The translations under genes were made by a program, and so were the position numbers. Below, piece by piece: positions 10,561 to 23,584 of a stretch of DNA of 64,000 nt. The notes beneath the pieces were generated by a model that saw only the letters and a program-made list of their open reading frames with translations, was not told the DNA's origin and ran no database searches. The stretch is taken from positions 3,894,501 through 3,958,500 of the forward strand of contig JAJNNQ010000005.1 of NCBI GenBank assembly GCA_027886175.1, in the 5' to 3' direction. Position 1 is the first letter of the stretch. The number at the start of each line of letters is the position of its first letter. The DNA is from Phylloscopus collybita (Eukaryota > Chordata > Aves > Passeriformes > Phylloscopidae).

Positions 10561-13080
10561 ACAAAATCACGAAAGACTTTGGACTACAATCTGCATTTGA
10601 GCTGAGCTTAATTCCTATTACTATCTCAGTCCTTTTGTAGCAGGAGAGCCTTGAACCTGAACATCCAGGTGGCCTGTTTCTGTAAAGAAGAGAGAGTTGA
10701 CTAAGAGTGTGAGGAGTAAGCTCCTCAAGTGCTTCTGTGTTTGTGTCTGTGCAAGGTCACCTTTGCAGCAGCTGAGGATTCTTTGCCCACCTGCTAAGAG
10801 AGAAGTTTCCACTCCTGGGATGCTTTGCTTGGGGTCTCCACCTCTTTCACAGGAAGCTTGAAATAAATGACTTTAAATGAGTAAGATTTCCATCAGCGGG
10901 GTTGATAGGGGTGTTATCTTCCCCTCCTTCCTGCAAGTCACAGTCTCTGCTCACATCCAGAGGCATCAGTCTGCTGGGAATGCTGTGCCTGCCTGCAGTG
11001 CTCTTGCCAAGCCACCACAGGCAAGGGACAGTCACCAAAAAGACACAGGATGGACTGTGACACTGCGTTTGATCTGCACGTGAGGCTTTCTGCTTTCATG
11101 GGGAAAATCTGTCCATTATCATTTCCTGCCGGTGGGTAAACTGTGCTTGTCAGCTCTCGTTAGGAAAAGGGCCCTTCCTGGGAGCTGGCTTTGCTGAGGC
11201 TGTGCATCTGTCTCCCCAAAGGAGGCCGGCAGCCCTTGCTGAGCATTGTCACTTGCACTTCCATTTCCAGGTCAGACCCGACAAATTGCTGCTGGTTGGT
11301 AAAAGGTGAGTGCGGTGATCCCCCGGGCAGTGAGCCGGGATGTAGGATGGTGTTATTTCACTGCTCTCGGTCAAGGTCAGGGCTGCAGACAGTTTATAGC
11401 TCAGCAAAGCTGCAGAAGATCAAGGCTTTTCAGGAGGGACAGCAAGGACTTTGTGGGTTTACCTGTCTCTTCTTCCCTCGGTCCTAAAGCTGCCAGCTGG
11501 GAATCCAGAGAGGAGCTGCCCTGGTCAGCTATGGGGAAGTGAGGGTTCAATAAGAAAAACAGCTAAAGGTATTAACGACTAAAGTTCATTGTTAAATAAC
11601 TTACTTTTAGCTAATAAAGCTAAATTCCTGGAAAACAGCTATCTGAACGCTTTGAGAAAGTTAACAACAGAGGAGCTGGGGTTTCAAAGGTAATTCATTT
11701 GATGCTTCCCATCTCTGTGCCTGCTGCCAGCAGGGAGACTTCACACCTCCTTCTGCAGAAGAGAGTTTCCCTTTGGCCACTTCCTTGTGACAGATGGTGT
11801 CTTAAACTGTCCATAAAAGGTGATTTTAAAGTAAATCAGAACTGTGTCTTCCTGCTGTCCATAACACTCTCAGAATTCCTACACCAGCCATAGTGACAAC
11901 CCATTCTGATGCTATCTTCTCTGAGACTACTCCAACTGGTTAGGCCAAGATCATCTCCTTTTGTATCAGCCCAGTATCATCTTTCCAGGTTTGCTCCATC
12001 GATTGTTATAATTAATGCTTCTTTTATTCAAAGTGTCAAATTGCTTCTCGATGAAGCAAAGGAGGAGCCCTGCACAGTGTATTTAATTGGTATTGAGTTG
12101 TAGCCGCCACTAATGGATTTTAAAAATACAGTAATCAAAAGGAAATTGGCATGACACTGCAGTGAGATAAAATGTTGTGACACACATGCACCTGCCCTGG
12201 TGCATTGTACTGCTGTGATTTGGGTCGGGCCAGAAAACAGAAACAAACTTCATCATTCTCAAGCAAAATAAGAACAATAGCAACAACAACAACAAATTAA
12301 TAGTAATATTTTTGGAAAGAAATTCAGTGGCTTTTCTGATTTCAGTTGTCATAAGCCATTTAACTTCTTGTTGTTGACACCGACAGCTCAGGTCAGCCCA
12401 GCAGAAGCTGTTACATGTTTCTCCTCTGGTACTTCCATCAGACCCTCTTCCTGCCACACCTGGCAGTGTGATTCCTTGCTGGAGTGAGTTATCTGTTATC
12501 TGGGGTGGAGCCTGGCAGGATGAGCTGCTGCATGGCCGAGGGGATTGTCCTCTCCTTTGAAGGCATGGGAAGGGGTGGCTGCTCCCCAGAGCACCAAACT
12601 CTGTCACTTTGAGCACAACTTGATGAAAAACTTGGAGGAAGGCAAGGAGGCCTCTTTTTTACTGTCTGTTTTCTGCCATCCTTTAACTCATCAAACACCA
12701 GGTGGGGTTTGTTTGAAGACCTCATTGTCTGGAAGCTCTGCCTTTAGCCAGCCACCAATTCCTCCTCTCTGCCCAGCCTCCTCCAGGCTCTTCCTGCAGT
12801 TCTCTTCGGTGGGTTAACCATCACCCAACAGGCTTTTTACAAAACCCTGCCAGTTTTGCTCCGGAGCCAATAAACCTGCTGTGTGTTCCCAGGGGGGCAC
12901 AAAGCTGATAAACAAATCGCTTTGTCACCCTCCAGCCGTCATTTCCCCGCGATGGCCTTTGCCGCAGCCCTCCTCATGCTTGAATACTTTGCTGAATGTG
13001 ATGGACTTAAACATGTGCTAAGTGCTTTGCTGAGCTGGGTCTTTCTCCTGATTTATGCCGGGGTAGATTAAAATAGAATC
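10561..13080. other. Unique sequence, no gene seen
   Basis: There are no transposons or exons that I recognise. 12000-12170 is AT-rich with repeated ATTAAT/TTTAATTGG/CTAATGG motifs and could be a conserved non-coding element. A short CAACAACAACAA run lies near 12281. Confidence 0.5.
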
Positions 13081-13360
13081 AGCCCCTTAAGTGGTCTGTG
13101 CCGCGTGTTGTCAGCGCACCGAGACACCGCCACGGCGCTGCTGTTTTAATTAAAGGTTCCACCTATTTACACGGAGTCAATCAATCTTGGCACAGAAAAC
13201 GTCCTTGCAGTGGATTAGCACCGTAGCGCAGACAAATGGCATTAAGCACAAATGGCTTTCTGCAGAAGTAATTCATCTGCATGGAAATGAAAAATACGAT
13301 TATTTTAACTGATGCTGTCGGGCGATCAATCACGCCGGGCACGCCGCGTGCCCCCGGTGC
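13081..13360. promoter_or_regulatory. Candidate cis-regulatory element, AT core with CpG-dense shoulders
   Basis: Seven CpGs fall within 13101-13139 and eight within 13319-13354. The roughly 180 bases between them are AT-rich and hold TTTTAATTAAAGG, CAATCAATC, GCATTAAGC and TGCATGGAAAT, which are homeodomain/POU/PBX-type sequences. CpGs decay quickly in methylated neutral vertebrate DNA, so their retention beside a motif-rich core suggests constraint. No open frame spans it convincingly. The function is inferred from composition. Confidence 0.4.
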
Positions 13361-15269
13361 CTGCAGGGACGTGCTGGCTCTTTTGGCTCTGAGCTTGGCT
13401 GGCAGTGCTCCTACTGACGTGCTGGGTACCCAAAGGGATCCAGCTGCCTCCCAAAAAAACACCACCTGGCTCTACCTGGGCTTCCAGATCCAGGCACGGT
13501 ATTTGAAGCTGGGCTCAAATCCCTGCAGTGGTGTTAATTAGGTCAGGTGTAGAGCAGAAATGGGCAGAACGTGGCTTCACTGATAGGGTTTTTTGTGGGC
13601 TCAAGGCTAATGGGTGTTGTAATGGGAAAACACAGCATTCCAGCCTGTTGGAACAGCAATAAGGGAATCTATGGGCCATCATTAATACACTCCTGGTGAT
13701 TAAAATCATTCTTCCCTCAGACCTGCGTCTCAACACACTCAAGGCATTTATTAGTGGTCCATTATATGCCCACTTCGATCTTACTGCTTAATTTGAACAC
13801 TAATTAACATCATCATGCCTTCCAAAGCACAAATGGCACTTGGTAGGATTTCATTATCTCCATGCTCTGTCTGCAAGAAGAGAGCTCAGCTTCACCTGAA
13901 AAACCACCTCCCTGGACTCACGGGGCCAGGGAGGGTTCCACCTCCAGGTCCCACCTCCCAGGTCTCACAGTTAGGGGGGAAGTTGGTGGGAAGCAAAGCA
14001 ATGACTTCATTTCCCGAGGCACTGGGGCAGTAGCCAGCAGGACAGCTTAGATGTCTAAACACAGCTTAATTATCTGACTGAGCAGGGGCCCAGGGCTTGG
14101 GTTTGCTGCTGCTGCTGCTGCTGCTGCTGTGAACTCTGCTCACTCTCGCTGGCTCGCCCGGAGCAGGGAGAAGGCAGAGCCGACCCAAAATGGAAAGGTT
14201 TACTGGTTCCAGCTCTCCAGTGTGTGTTGTGCTGCCTTCTCAGGAAGGATAGAGTTCAATCAGCCTTTGAAAGTCAGTGAAGAGTGTTCTTCCCCCATCT
14301 AAATTTCTTAAAATAAATCTCCTCTGCTGCAGTTCAAGCCCTACCTCCTTCCCAGCAGTAGTAAAAATGAACACCAACTCTTTCTGAAGGAGTTTTATAG
14401 ATTTGGGGGCTTTTATCATCTCTTCCCGAGGCCTTTTTTCTCTCTAAACTGAATTATGATCATTCCTTCTGCATGTCCCTATGGGGCAAGAACTGCTCTG
14501 TCTCCTTGTCCCCCTCCATTTCAGCTCCTCCAGCTCCTTTCCACTTAGGCACTGGGAGGTTCCTTCTGTTGTCACCTCTGGCAATAGCTCCTACTGGGAT
14601 ATTGGCTTCCCCCTTCTCCAAAATGGGTTTTTTTCCCCTCATGTTATAATTCCTAGCTCCTCTTCTGCCTCTTAGGGCTGCTGCCTAAGCACTCATTTTG
14701 TATCTTGTATTTTTACAGCTAATTATTCTTAGTTAAGTGCTGAAGGTTCTCAGGCTGCTGGGCTGCTTGCTGCCTGTTTTTTTAAATACTGCTTCTCCAC
14801 TTCCCCAACTGAACTCTTCTTGGTGATATTTGAGCTTCTCTAGAGTCTAATAACTTCTATTATTAGTCTTTTGAAACTAGCAATAGACTCCCATTTGACA
14901 GCATCCCCAATAGTTTGAATATTGAATACGAGAAAGAACATTAGCGGGAAAAACCTGCCTGGTGAGGAGGGAACGTTCTGCTCCCTGCTGCTTCCAGGCT
15001 TTGCAGGAGTGACTTTTCCTTCTCAGGAATGCATTTGTCACCACCTCCTTGGCGCTGCTCTGACTGAGAGGTGGCAGGGGGCTGTGTGAGCGGGGGTCCC
15101 TCCGTGCCCCAGCGCAGCAGAGATGCTGCTCTGCAGGGAGCTCAAGTGACAGCACCTCAGGGCCAGAGCCAGTCCCCGCAGCATTAATACTTCAGAAGAA
15201 CCTGAGCTGCCACCAGCTTAGCGAGGGTGCGGACAGGCAGAGGTCGGGGATGCTCTTTTCCCCTCTGGG
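13361..15269. other. Unique sequence, no gene seen
   Basis: It holds a GCT trinucleotide repeat (listed separately) and pyrimidine-rich DNA at 14480-14680. No gene or transposon was recognised. Confidence 0.5.
14105..14129. repeat. (GCT)8 trinucleotide microsatellite
   Basis: Eight uninterrupted GCT units. In a coding exon such a run would encode a homopolymer, but there is no surrounding open frame that looks real. Confidence 0.9.
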
Positions 15270-15375
15270 ATTGCTCTCCTTTGGCCTTTTGGCTCAGACT
15301 TTGTGCAGCATCAGTTCAATACCTGATCCATCCCCCGTCAGGAGGCTGTCAGTGCTTTCGCAAGGGATTTGACGC
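15270..15375 (+). pseudogene. U2 snRNA-derived pseudogene, 5' part
   Basis: The block follows the 5' half of U2 small nuclear RNA in order. ATTGCTCTC stands for the U2 start, then the exact 12-mer GGCCTTTTGGCT at 15283-15294, then AGACTTTGTGCAGCATC, then AGTTCAATACCTGATCCATCC at 15313-15333 (about 16 of 21 bases as in U2). The stretch AAGGGATTTG near 15360 may be a remnant of the Sm-site region. The U2 sequence that pairs with the intron branch point, normally GTGTAGTA, reads GTGCAGCA. About ten bases after it are missing, between two ATC repeats. The 3' half is not recognisable, and three extra bases (TTT) lie before the 12-mer. It is therefore a dead copy, probably inserted by reverse transcription. 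No A-tail is visible. Confidence 0.7.
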
Positions 15376-18300
15376 CGTGTGTGTTTCTTTCGCTGCCAGC
15401 TTGTGGCAATCCTGCCCTGTCACGATCTGGGGTTTAACCTTGGCAGCTGATGTATGGACTGGCATGGGGAGGGGAAGGAGCAGCAAAATGAAGTCCAATT
15501 TCTCAGCAGAGATAAGCAAGCCCGGGAGCTGAGAAGCCAGCTCCATCCCAGCAGCAGGCACGGCGCTCCCCCTGGAACGGCGAAGACAGACAAGGTGTTG
15601 GTATGAATAAAAACTGGGTGCCAGGGAGAGGCTGTCAGTGACATTACTACCTGTCACACATGTGTAAAGTCATCAAACAGCGGGTGGGCGGCCCTGACAG
15701 CCCTGGGAAAGACATCTCCATCAGCGCTCAGCGCCGCGCTGGGGCGAGGCTGCCGCCTGTTAAGGGCAGGCAGGCTGTTCCACTTAAGGTGGAAAATGAT
15801 ATATTCGGCAACGGGAGTAATTTGATTTGGCTCAGGTTCACAAGCGTTTTGGAATCTGATGTGAGTCTCCCTGCTATTGGATACTGCCCCAGATTCCCAG
15901 TGCTGCAGCATATTGCTTCTTCCCTTTCGGGCGGCGTGGAGTAAATGAGATTCTGAGCATGATGGTGGGGATTTTGTACCCAGATGGGCAACTTCTCTCC
16001 TCTCCTGTTATAAACTGGATTTTAACTTTGCGAGAAAATATAGCAAGCAGGATATTCCTGCACCATCTGACTTATAAAAAGAGCCAGTGCTTGCATCCAG
16101 AGGCTTTTTTTTCTGTCCCAAATTTTTCTGCCCATCTCGGATTACATCTGCATTCTAGAAATAGTTTTGGCCAACGCTGATTTGGTACTGGAGGGGTTTC
16201 CAGGAGCAGGATATTTTTGTCCAGAAAGTGATTGAGGTGCAACTTCCTACAGCAGAGAGGCGTGGATGTGATGGAGTACACTGGCATCTTCACAGCTGGA
16301 TCACCAGGGACTGAGCCTGAGACCTGAAAATCATCAGTTTAAGGTTAAGATGTAACTGGAGCCTCTGTGAGCACCTGGAGAAAGAGCAGGCTGTGTGAGT
16401 TGGAAAGGAGGGAGCTGTGCTGTGAAACCAGCTTGAAATGCATCCCCACGAGCTGTGTGTGCCAGCAGCTGGATGCTGAGCAGCTGCAGCCACCTTGCTG
16501 AAGTCCTTTCCTTCCCCTGCTAAGGCCAGGAGGGATGGTTTGCTCGAGCTCAATGGCTCGTGTCAGCGCCGTGCTTTGTGCTGGGCTGGGTGAGAGCTCA
16601 GAGGCAGCACTGGAGCTGGAGCAGGGAGAGGCTGTCCCCTCCTGGAGCCACTCGGGGATGGCTCAGCCTTGGGGGAGCCCTGTGGGGCAGTGAGGTGACA
16701 ACCAAACCCCCCCCCCCACCCCAGGCAGAGCAGGATGAGGACATGCACCAGCTGCCTGCTCCGAGGAGCCCGCCCACGCCGCCAGCAACACCCTCTGATT
16801 TTGTGCCAACTTTTAATTGCATGAATTTAATTATAGGGATTTTCTGGCTGTGTCGGGAGCTGTGAGCATCTCCCCTGCAGCTGGGAGTGTGCAGCTCCCT
16901 GTGCAGCCAAAGCAGAGGCAGTAGCAGGGGAGCTCAGTGCAGGGGGAGCAGGTGGCCGGGGCCCAGCCCTGCTGTCACTTGGCCAGAGGTGCTCGGCGGC
17001 CTCCAGCTGAGCTGGTTAGAAAATGTCCCTCCTCTTTCTGGGATCTTGTGTGTTTTTCTGCAAACTGCAAAACAGCTTCAGCAGTGAAGCATCAGTCCTG
17101 CTTTTCCCTGAACCTCCTCTATCCTTCTGGTTTTGAGCCTGCAGAAGAGCTGGGGTCTGTCAATGGACCAACTCTATCCACTGGTGGTGGTACTGCCATC
17201 GGTGCTCTGCCAAGGCCATTCTCTGTAGGAACTGTGCCTTCCTCAGCCTTACAGGGGGTTCTAAAATCTGGCCAACTCTCCTGGGTCAAGGGTGGTTGGA
17301 AGAAGAGATGAGCAGCTGGTGGGTGGCCATGGAAACCCTCTGGGAGAGCCCTGCCCTCTCCCTTCCCCCTGCTCCTGCATCCAGGTAGATGCTGGAAAGC
17401 TGTTTCTGGCTGACGTGGCCAGTTCTGCTGTGTCACCAGAGATGAGCACATCTGCGGGTTTCAGGCAGTTTTAGCAACACCTTAGCTACTGAAGATCCAC
17501 AAATGGTCACTATTTGCCCCCGTGGCTCGAAGCTGAGCTGGCACTTTGGGGTTAGAAGCCGTTTAATTCCTCCCTGCTCCCTGTGGGTTTTCGCTCTGCC
17601 ACTACTTGACCTCCCTGCCCCTGCAGTAATAAGGTCAGCACGTGGAGCAGCTCTGCCTTCCTCCCACCACCCTCCCCTCTCCTAGGGGTCCCTGGAGCTT
17701 TCACTGCTTATCCCTGCCATTTCCCCACTTTGCACTGTTTAAAAACAAGCAAGCAAGAGCTCCCTGGAGCCAGCCGCTCATTTGCTGGCAAGGGCTGCCT
17801 GTTAATCAATTAAAGCTCTGCGAACCTATTTGCAGCAGGGTGGATGATTAAGATGCTTTCTGTCTCTAATGCATGCCTGGGGGAGGCTTGCCTGCGTGGT
17901 AAGGGCAGGTGTGCTGGGCTGGAGGTCCTGCAATTCTGCATTTATAGGACTTGGAATAAAGAAGTCAGGTGTTCAGGACAGCGAGGAGGGAAGGGGAAGA
18001 GGTTTGCAAAAAATCAGTGTTTTCCTAATGGATGTTATTACCTGAGCCCACACTCCAGGGCAGGATTTGCTGATCTGCTCAGAAGTGGCTCTGGGGAAAC
18101 ATCCCCTCAGGGACCATCATGTGGGCAGTGAGGGAAATGGGTTGATGTGGGGGATATTCAGGAAAATTGAGAAAAGGTACTGCTGAGGCCAGCACTGAAG
18201 CAGCACCAGAAGTTGTTGGTACCCAGGCTAAAAATCATCAGTGTCACTAAACTGAGGTGTGTGCCAGTGATTTTCTGCTCTGCTGTCAGAGCAAACCTGA

Positions 18301-21236
18301 GCTGTGGGAGCCTGCCAGCCCTTCTAAGCACTGCTTTAATTCCCACCACTGATCTTCATTTCCAGGCATGAATTTGGTTCATTTCAGAGCCTTAAGCAGA
18401 GGAATCAAAGGACAAAAATCATTCTCTCCCTCAGCCAACAAAAGGGTGCAAGGTCCTTGTTGGGCCTATCTATCATTTTGGGCATTGTAATGGATTAATG
18501 AAAAGTTTATTTTCATAACACTGATGTGCCATAAACTGTAGTGCAGTCCTTGTAAAATGAAAATTGCATTCATGCTTGCATCGAGGGAAGCCATGCACCA
18601 GCTCCTGAGCTGCCCAGTTCAAAATCTGTAGTGAATCAAGACTTCTGAAGAAGTCTTTGCACTGACACCACTCACTGAGATGTGATTTGATAGAAAGACT
18701 ATCAGTGTTTGAAAGGGCAGCAGTGACTGACTCTGGTTTGATGTTTAGTTGGATATTCTGGTATTTGGCAAGAGCAAGATCCAAGTCTTGGCCCAGGGCA
18801 GGAGCCCTGGCTGGGGAGGGTGCTGCAGCCTGGTGCTGGGGGTAGGGAGTTATCTCGTGGGTGGAAATTCCGGGGTAGAAGGAAAATGGCTGGAGCAGCA
18901 GCTGGATTTGGGAGATGGAAACTGAGGCACCCACACAGGTGGGAGTTGTTCAGTGCAGAACCCAGCCTGGCTGGTGGTGCTGCCATGGGGAGATGAGGGC
19001 CGGGGAGAAGGGGCAGATGGGATCAGAGGCAAATGGGAAATGGATGCTCTGCCAGGATCACATTGCATCCCCATCCCAGCACAGCCCTGGGGAAAGCACA
19101 TGGTTCTCTATAAGCTGTGAAAACTCCAATCTGCCCGTGCACTGGGAACACTCGAAGAGAATTAATCGAGCCAATTACTGATTTAAAAAGAAATGTATAT
19201 TTACTATTTTGATAACAAGGTTTCAGACTATCCCTTAGCCCATAAAATAAACTAGAAGTGTGATGGCCAGAGCAGAGCCCTGCCCTACAGCTACCACCAG
19301 AGAGCATCCTTGTATACTTTTTCTGTGGAAAAAACAGCACCGAGCTGGGAAATAGCCCATCTTTCAGCAGCCTGTCTCTATTTAAGTGCTTTCCAGTCAG
19401 TAAAGATGCAATAATTGAAAGTTGCCCATCAATCATGTTAGCAGACAAAACAACATTGTTTCTCTTCTCTTTTTCTCCAGAGTACTGGAGCTTGATTGGC
19501 TTAACAATGTGAACAAAGGCACCAAGTCAAAAATCCCACTTAAATGTTTTCGGGTATAAAAGAACATCATCTTTGGGGAGGGAAGGGGTAAAATTCATTG
19601 TTTAGAAGCGTTCTAGGGGAATGCCTAAAAGAAAAAAAAAATTTAGAAAAGTATGGAGAGCAGACTAGGTCAGGACAAAATAGCTTTGGGGATGAATTAA
19701 AAACCCTGCCAATAAATTTGCATACCTGCATGTCTGTATCCCCCTCACCTGAAGCAGCTGATGTGGCCAGAGAAACAGGTCAGGGGATCAAGCTTTGACT
19801 TGTTTTGGTGCTTTCTTGGAGTGCTAAATTATTCTAAATTACGTTTGCACTTCAAGTCCCTGTGGGTGCAGGGCCAGGCTGTGGCTGTGAAGCACTGCCT
19901 AACTCCTATTTTCCCTTCTGCCATCCAGGCTCCCTGGAGGTGCAGCAGCCACCTTGGAGCTCCTCCTCAGTTTTCAGGAGCACTTTGCAGTTCTCATAAG
20001 CACATTTTCCCCCAGACATCCTTGACTGGGCTGTGGCAGGAGTCTGTGTAGGTGGGTGACACCCTGGAGGGTTGGGGCAGGGGCTGCTCCTATGGTCCAC
20101 AAGCAATTTTGCTTTGCAGGGAACAGCTTCCAATGTTTATTTCTCTTCGCCCAAGGCTTTCTTTGGAGAGCTCCTAAGTGGTTTCAGTAAAGAAATAATG
20201 ATTTGTTGGCTACAGGTCTGAAAAGTGGCAGCTCCTCCAGGCTAACAGGAACCTGTTGTCCATGCAGGATCACATAGTAAAAGATTTTCCAGAATTTTCT
20301 GCTGGTTTCAGGGCAGATTCTGCACTGCTGCTTGCTGTGTTGGTTTTTGCATCAGTGTTTGTGCTTTTATATATAAATTTATACAAACTGATTTAGCAGA
20401 GGATGAAACTGATCTAAGGTTGGTCCATGGAAGAGCAGAAGACATCTCTCAATGCAAATCATTTCCCTTTCTCAGTCAGTCAGGGAAAAGGGAAATAAAT
20501 AAGCAGTGAAAGGCACCATCACTTTTATAATCACTTGAGCAAGAGCAGGATCAGCTCTCTGTGAGTCACAGCAGTGCTGCTGCTTCCCCTTTGCAGACAT
20601 TAACCAGTGGTTTTAGGGAAGTTTAAAATTAGTGGTCTGTTAGTTACTGTGTGTTTTACTCTCTGTGCAGTCTGCTGGGAATGCCACAGCCTTTATAGCT
20701 CACAGACACTGTCCCCAAGATGACTTTTAGCTCTGGATGATTGCAGTTTGGGTAACTAAAACGCAGACAGCAGAGGAAATGTGGTCATTGCACCTTGGTA
20801 CCTCACACCTGTGATGGTCATTGCCTCCAGCTAGAGTTGTTCAAGTTCATTTGGGGTTTTACTGAACACTTTAGGGGGTGGGAGGGGGTGTCTGAGCTGC
20901 CCTTTCCCTGGTGTGGTCCAGGCTAGGAAAATGCTTCAGTTAAGCTTTCCTTCAGCTGAAGTCTTTGAACTGTGAAGTCACAGGTCTACCACAGACCAAA
21001 ACACATTTCCAGAAGCTCTCCTCATGTGTGGTTCTGGTCAGACGGGCAAAAAGAGTCAATCTGTGGTTGCAATATTTTAGTTTCCTTTCTCCTCCCTACA
21101 GAAGTTTCCTTTTCAGATGATTTTCTGAGCTAATTCCAGTTCTGTTGCAAGAAGCTCATAAAGCTGTTATTGCTCAGTTGCTCTCAGTCTCTCTCCTTGT
21201 TAATATAATACAAGGATAAGCAAAGTTCAGGGAAAC
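15376..21236. other. Long unique stretch, no gene seen
   Basis: No transposon or exon was recognised in almost 6 kb. A poly-C run lies at about 16707-16717. 15780-15860 (TTCCACTTAAGGTGGAA and a TAATTTGATTTGG segment) and 19160-19220 plus 19380-19560 are AT-rich and motif-dense, and could be conserved non-coding elements. POU octamers (ATTTGCAT or its complement) occur at 19716 and 20452. Confidence 0.45.
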
Positions 21237-21420
21237 TGCCTACACCGGAGGAACGAAGCAAGAAGACATTTCTGAGCGCTGCGGGTTTTTCAAAGCCTCT
21301 TTGTTCAGAGACAGGGAAAAACAACCTGTGAAACTTCACCCTGACAAAAGGGAGCTGCAGATTTAAGGCTACTGAAAAGAGTCATCTCTCCAGATGTAGG
21401 TTGGCATGTGGGTTCACAAT
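21237..21420 (-). mobile_element. Possible ancient LTR remnant (minus strand)
   Basis: Read on the minus strand, the end of this block reads AACAAAGAGGC, then about 60 bases, then CTTCGTTCCTCC and GTGTAGGCA. This resembles the poly(A)-signal, U5 and terminal CA arrangement of the family-2 LTRs (…TTTCTTTCGTGTCCAACA). There is no second copy in the window, no clear start and no TATA box. It could be coincidence. Confidence 0.25.
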
Positions 21421-23189
21421 TGCAAATATGATTTATGATTCATCCCAGCACACTGGAGCATCTATATTGGGACAAACCTTGAATGACGAGGGACAGCTCA
21501 CAACTTGAAAAGCATGGGGAATGAGGTCATTTGGGATGAAATGCTTCAGCACTGCCAAGCACATGTTAATTTACTGAAAGAGTAGAAATTTGGAGTGGTT
21601 TTCGTAAGGGGAAATATTCATTTGCCAGCAGACAGGAATCTCTGAGTTTGTTTTAGGCTCGGAGCAGCATCTCTGCAGCCCATCAGATACCACTCCAGAG
21701 CACACTGCTCCCTCTGCAGTCTCCAGTGCCTTCAGAGGCACCACACAACCATGTCTGCAAAATAATGGTTCTGCTTGAGAGGCATCTTACGCCAAGAGCA
21801 TGCTAATTTTCAAAATAATTCAGTTAAAAGGCTCTTTACAACCAGATTGTGATGTAAATGCAAACCCTTGTGACTCAAGCTGTGCAATACCCTCTAACTG
21901 AGGCATAAGAAGATTTTTTCTCTGATTTTCACATTTTGCCACAGCTTTTATCTGGAAGGCTGCTGATTTGCTGCTTTGGAGATAAGACACAGGACATGGA
22001 GAACCATCAGCCTGATCATTTTGGCATTTCCAGGGGTGCAGCTTTGTGATCCCACAACCAGCAAAGATGGCTGTGTGCTGTCCTTGGCCTCTTGTTTGGA
22101 GTTGTGGTCTGAAGGCATTATTCCCTCCTCTCGAATCTCAAGAGAGATAAAAGTCCTGAAGATATCCCTTCTTGGTGTTCCAGCTCCAGAGGACCACCTT
22201 GGCTTGCCAGTGGCTCAGGCAGGTGGTGGCAGCCAGCTGGGACTTGTGTCACCCGTGGGAATGGCCAGTTGGGCTGGGAGAGGAAATGCTGTGAGGGAAG
22301 AGTTGGGGGGCATTTCACCTGGGAGAAGCAATGTGGGTATTTTATTGGTGCTGATGCCAAGAATCTGCCCCAGTTTTGTCTCTCCTGGGTTGCTGTGGCT
22401 GCCCCGAGCTCTGGGCAGGGTGGGATGCAGGCAACTCCCACCAAGCCATGGTTCTGTCACGCAGACATCCTCTCCCTGTGTCAGAGGGATCACCAGCTGC
22501 TTTGAATACACTCGTGCAAAGCAGAGAGTTAAGCCCCAAACATCCATCTGTTCGTAATAAAACATCTTCATTGGCTGAATTTGACCAATTTAGTGATTAC
22601 TATTGGGAGAGCGTGGTCTCTCCAAGTCCTCCAGCTGTTCCATCATGGAAAGCCTCTTGCCTTAATGTAAAGGGCTGCAGTCATTTCCTCTGTGGTTTTT
22701 ACCTAATTTTGTTACAATAATTCAGCAAGTCCACTTTGGCCAGCTGTTCTTCAGGCCTCCTGGCCCACATGGCTCATACACTGCTGCTGGTGATGATGTT
22801 GAATCAATCTTTCCTACAATTTTGCATCTGTCCTCAGCTCTTGGAGTGGTTCCAGCAGTTCTCAATGTACAGCTGATAATTTCACAGCACCCCCCACAGT
22901 GATTCACCAGCCTGTGAAACCTCCTCGCTGTGCTCCAGTCCCTCACTTCCCAGGCTGGTGATAGACATTGAAAATATTGTACAAGTGACACTTCCAATAA
23001 ATCAGCAGTCATTTAAACCCCTGGTAGTAGTAATGTACAGATCTGGTGGGGTTTGCCTGGCATCTCCTTGCAGATCAGGATGTGGAGCTATCTAAACCCA
23101 GATGCAGCATTATCCTAAGTCTGTTTTCAGCAAAAGCTCAGACATCTAGTGGTGAGAGAAACTCCACGGGGTGGGCAAGAGACCATGAA
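21421..23189. other. Unique sequence, no gene seen
   Basis: It contains an open frame of 193 codons on the + strand (21976-22557) whose first residues are hydrophobic. Open frames of 65-118 codons overlap it on the minus strand, and the protein resembles nothing known, so I treat it as chance. No repeats were recognised. Confidence 0.45.
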
Positions 23190-23584
23190 AGGATACTTAA
23201 GATGCCTTTGGGGTTGTTTAGTCCTGGAGAAGGAAAAGCTTTGGGGAGACCTTTTTGTAGCCTTTCAATACTTAAAGGGGAGTTACAAGAAAGGTGGAGA
23301 CAGACAGGGCCTGTTGTGATAGGACAAGGGTGACAATTTAAATGAAAAGAGGGTAGATCCAGCCTAGATCCTAGGAATTTTTTTTACAAAGAAGGTGGTG
23401 AGGCCCTGGCACAGGGTGCCCAGAGCAGCTGTGGCTGCCCCTGGATCCCTGGCAGTGCCCAAGGCCAGGCTGGATGGGGCTTGGAGCAACCTGGGACAGT
23501 GGGAGGTGTCCCTGCCCATGGCAGGGGATGGATTGAGATGATCTTTAAGATGCCTTCCAACCCAAAGCATTGCATGGTCCTGTG
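23190..23584 (+). mobile_element. CR1 LINE fragment, longest in the window
   Basis: It runs from the TTTAGTCCTGGAGAAGG and GGGGAGACC motifs, through CTTTCAATACTTAAAGGGG, GACAGGGCCTGTTGTGATAGG and GGTGGTGAGGCCCTGGCACAGG, to GGTGTCCCTGCCCATGGCAGG and GATGATCTTTAAGATGCCTTCC. That is the full order of the CR1 3' region on the + strand. The terminal ATTCTATG repeats have decayed to TTGCATGGTCC. There is no intact reverse transcriptase, and the 188-codon open frame that begins inside it is incidental. Confidence 0.95.

Noticed and set aside
21976..22557. 193-codon + strand open frame with a hydrophobic start
   Set aside because: No similarity to a known family. Minus-strand open frames overlap it, there are no splice or promoter signals, and a frame of this length can arise by chance in 64 kb.
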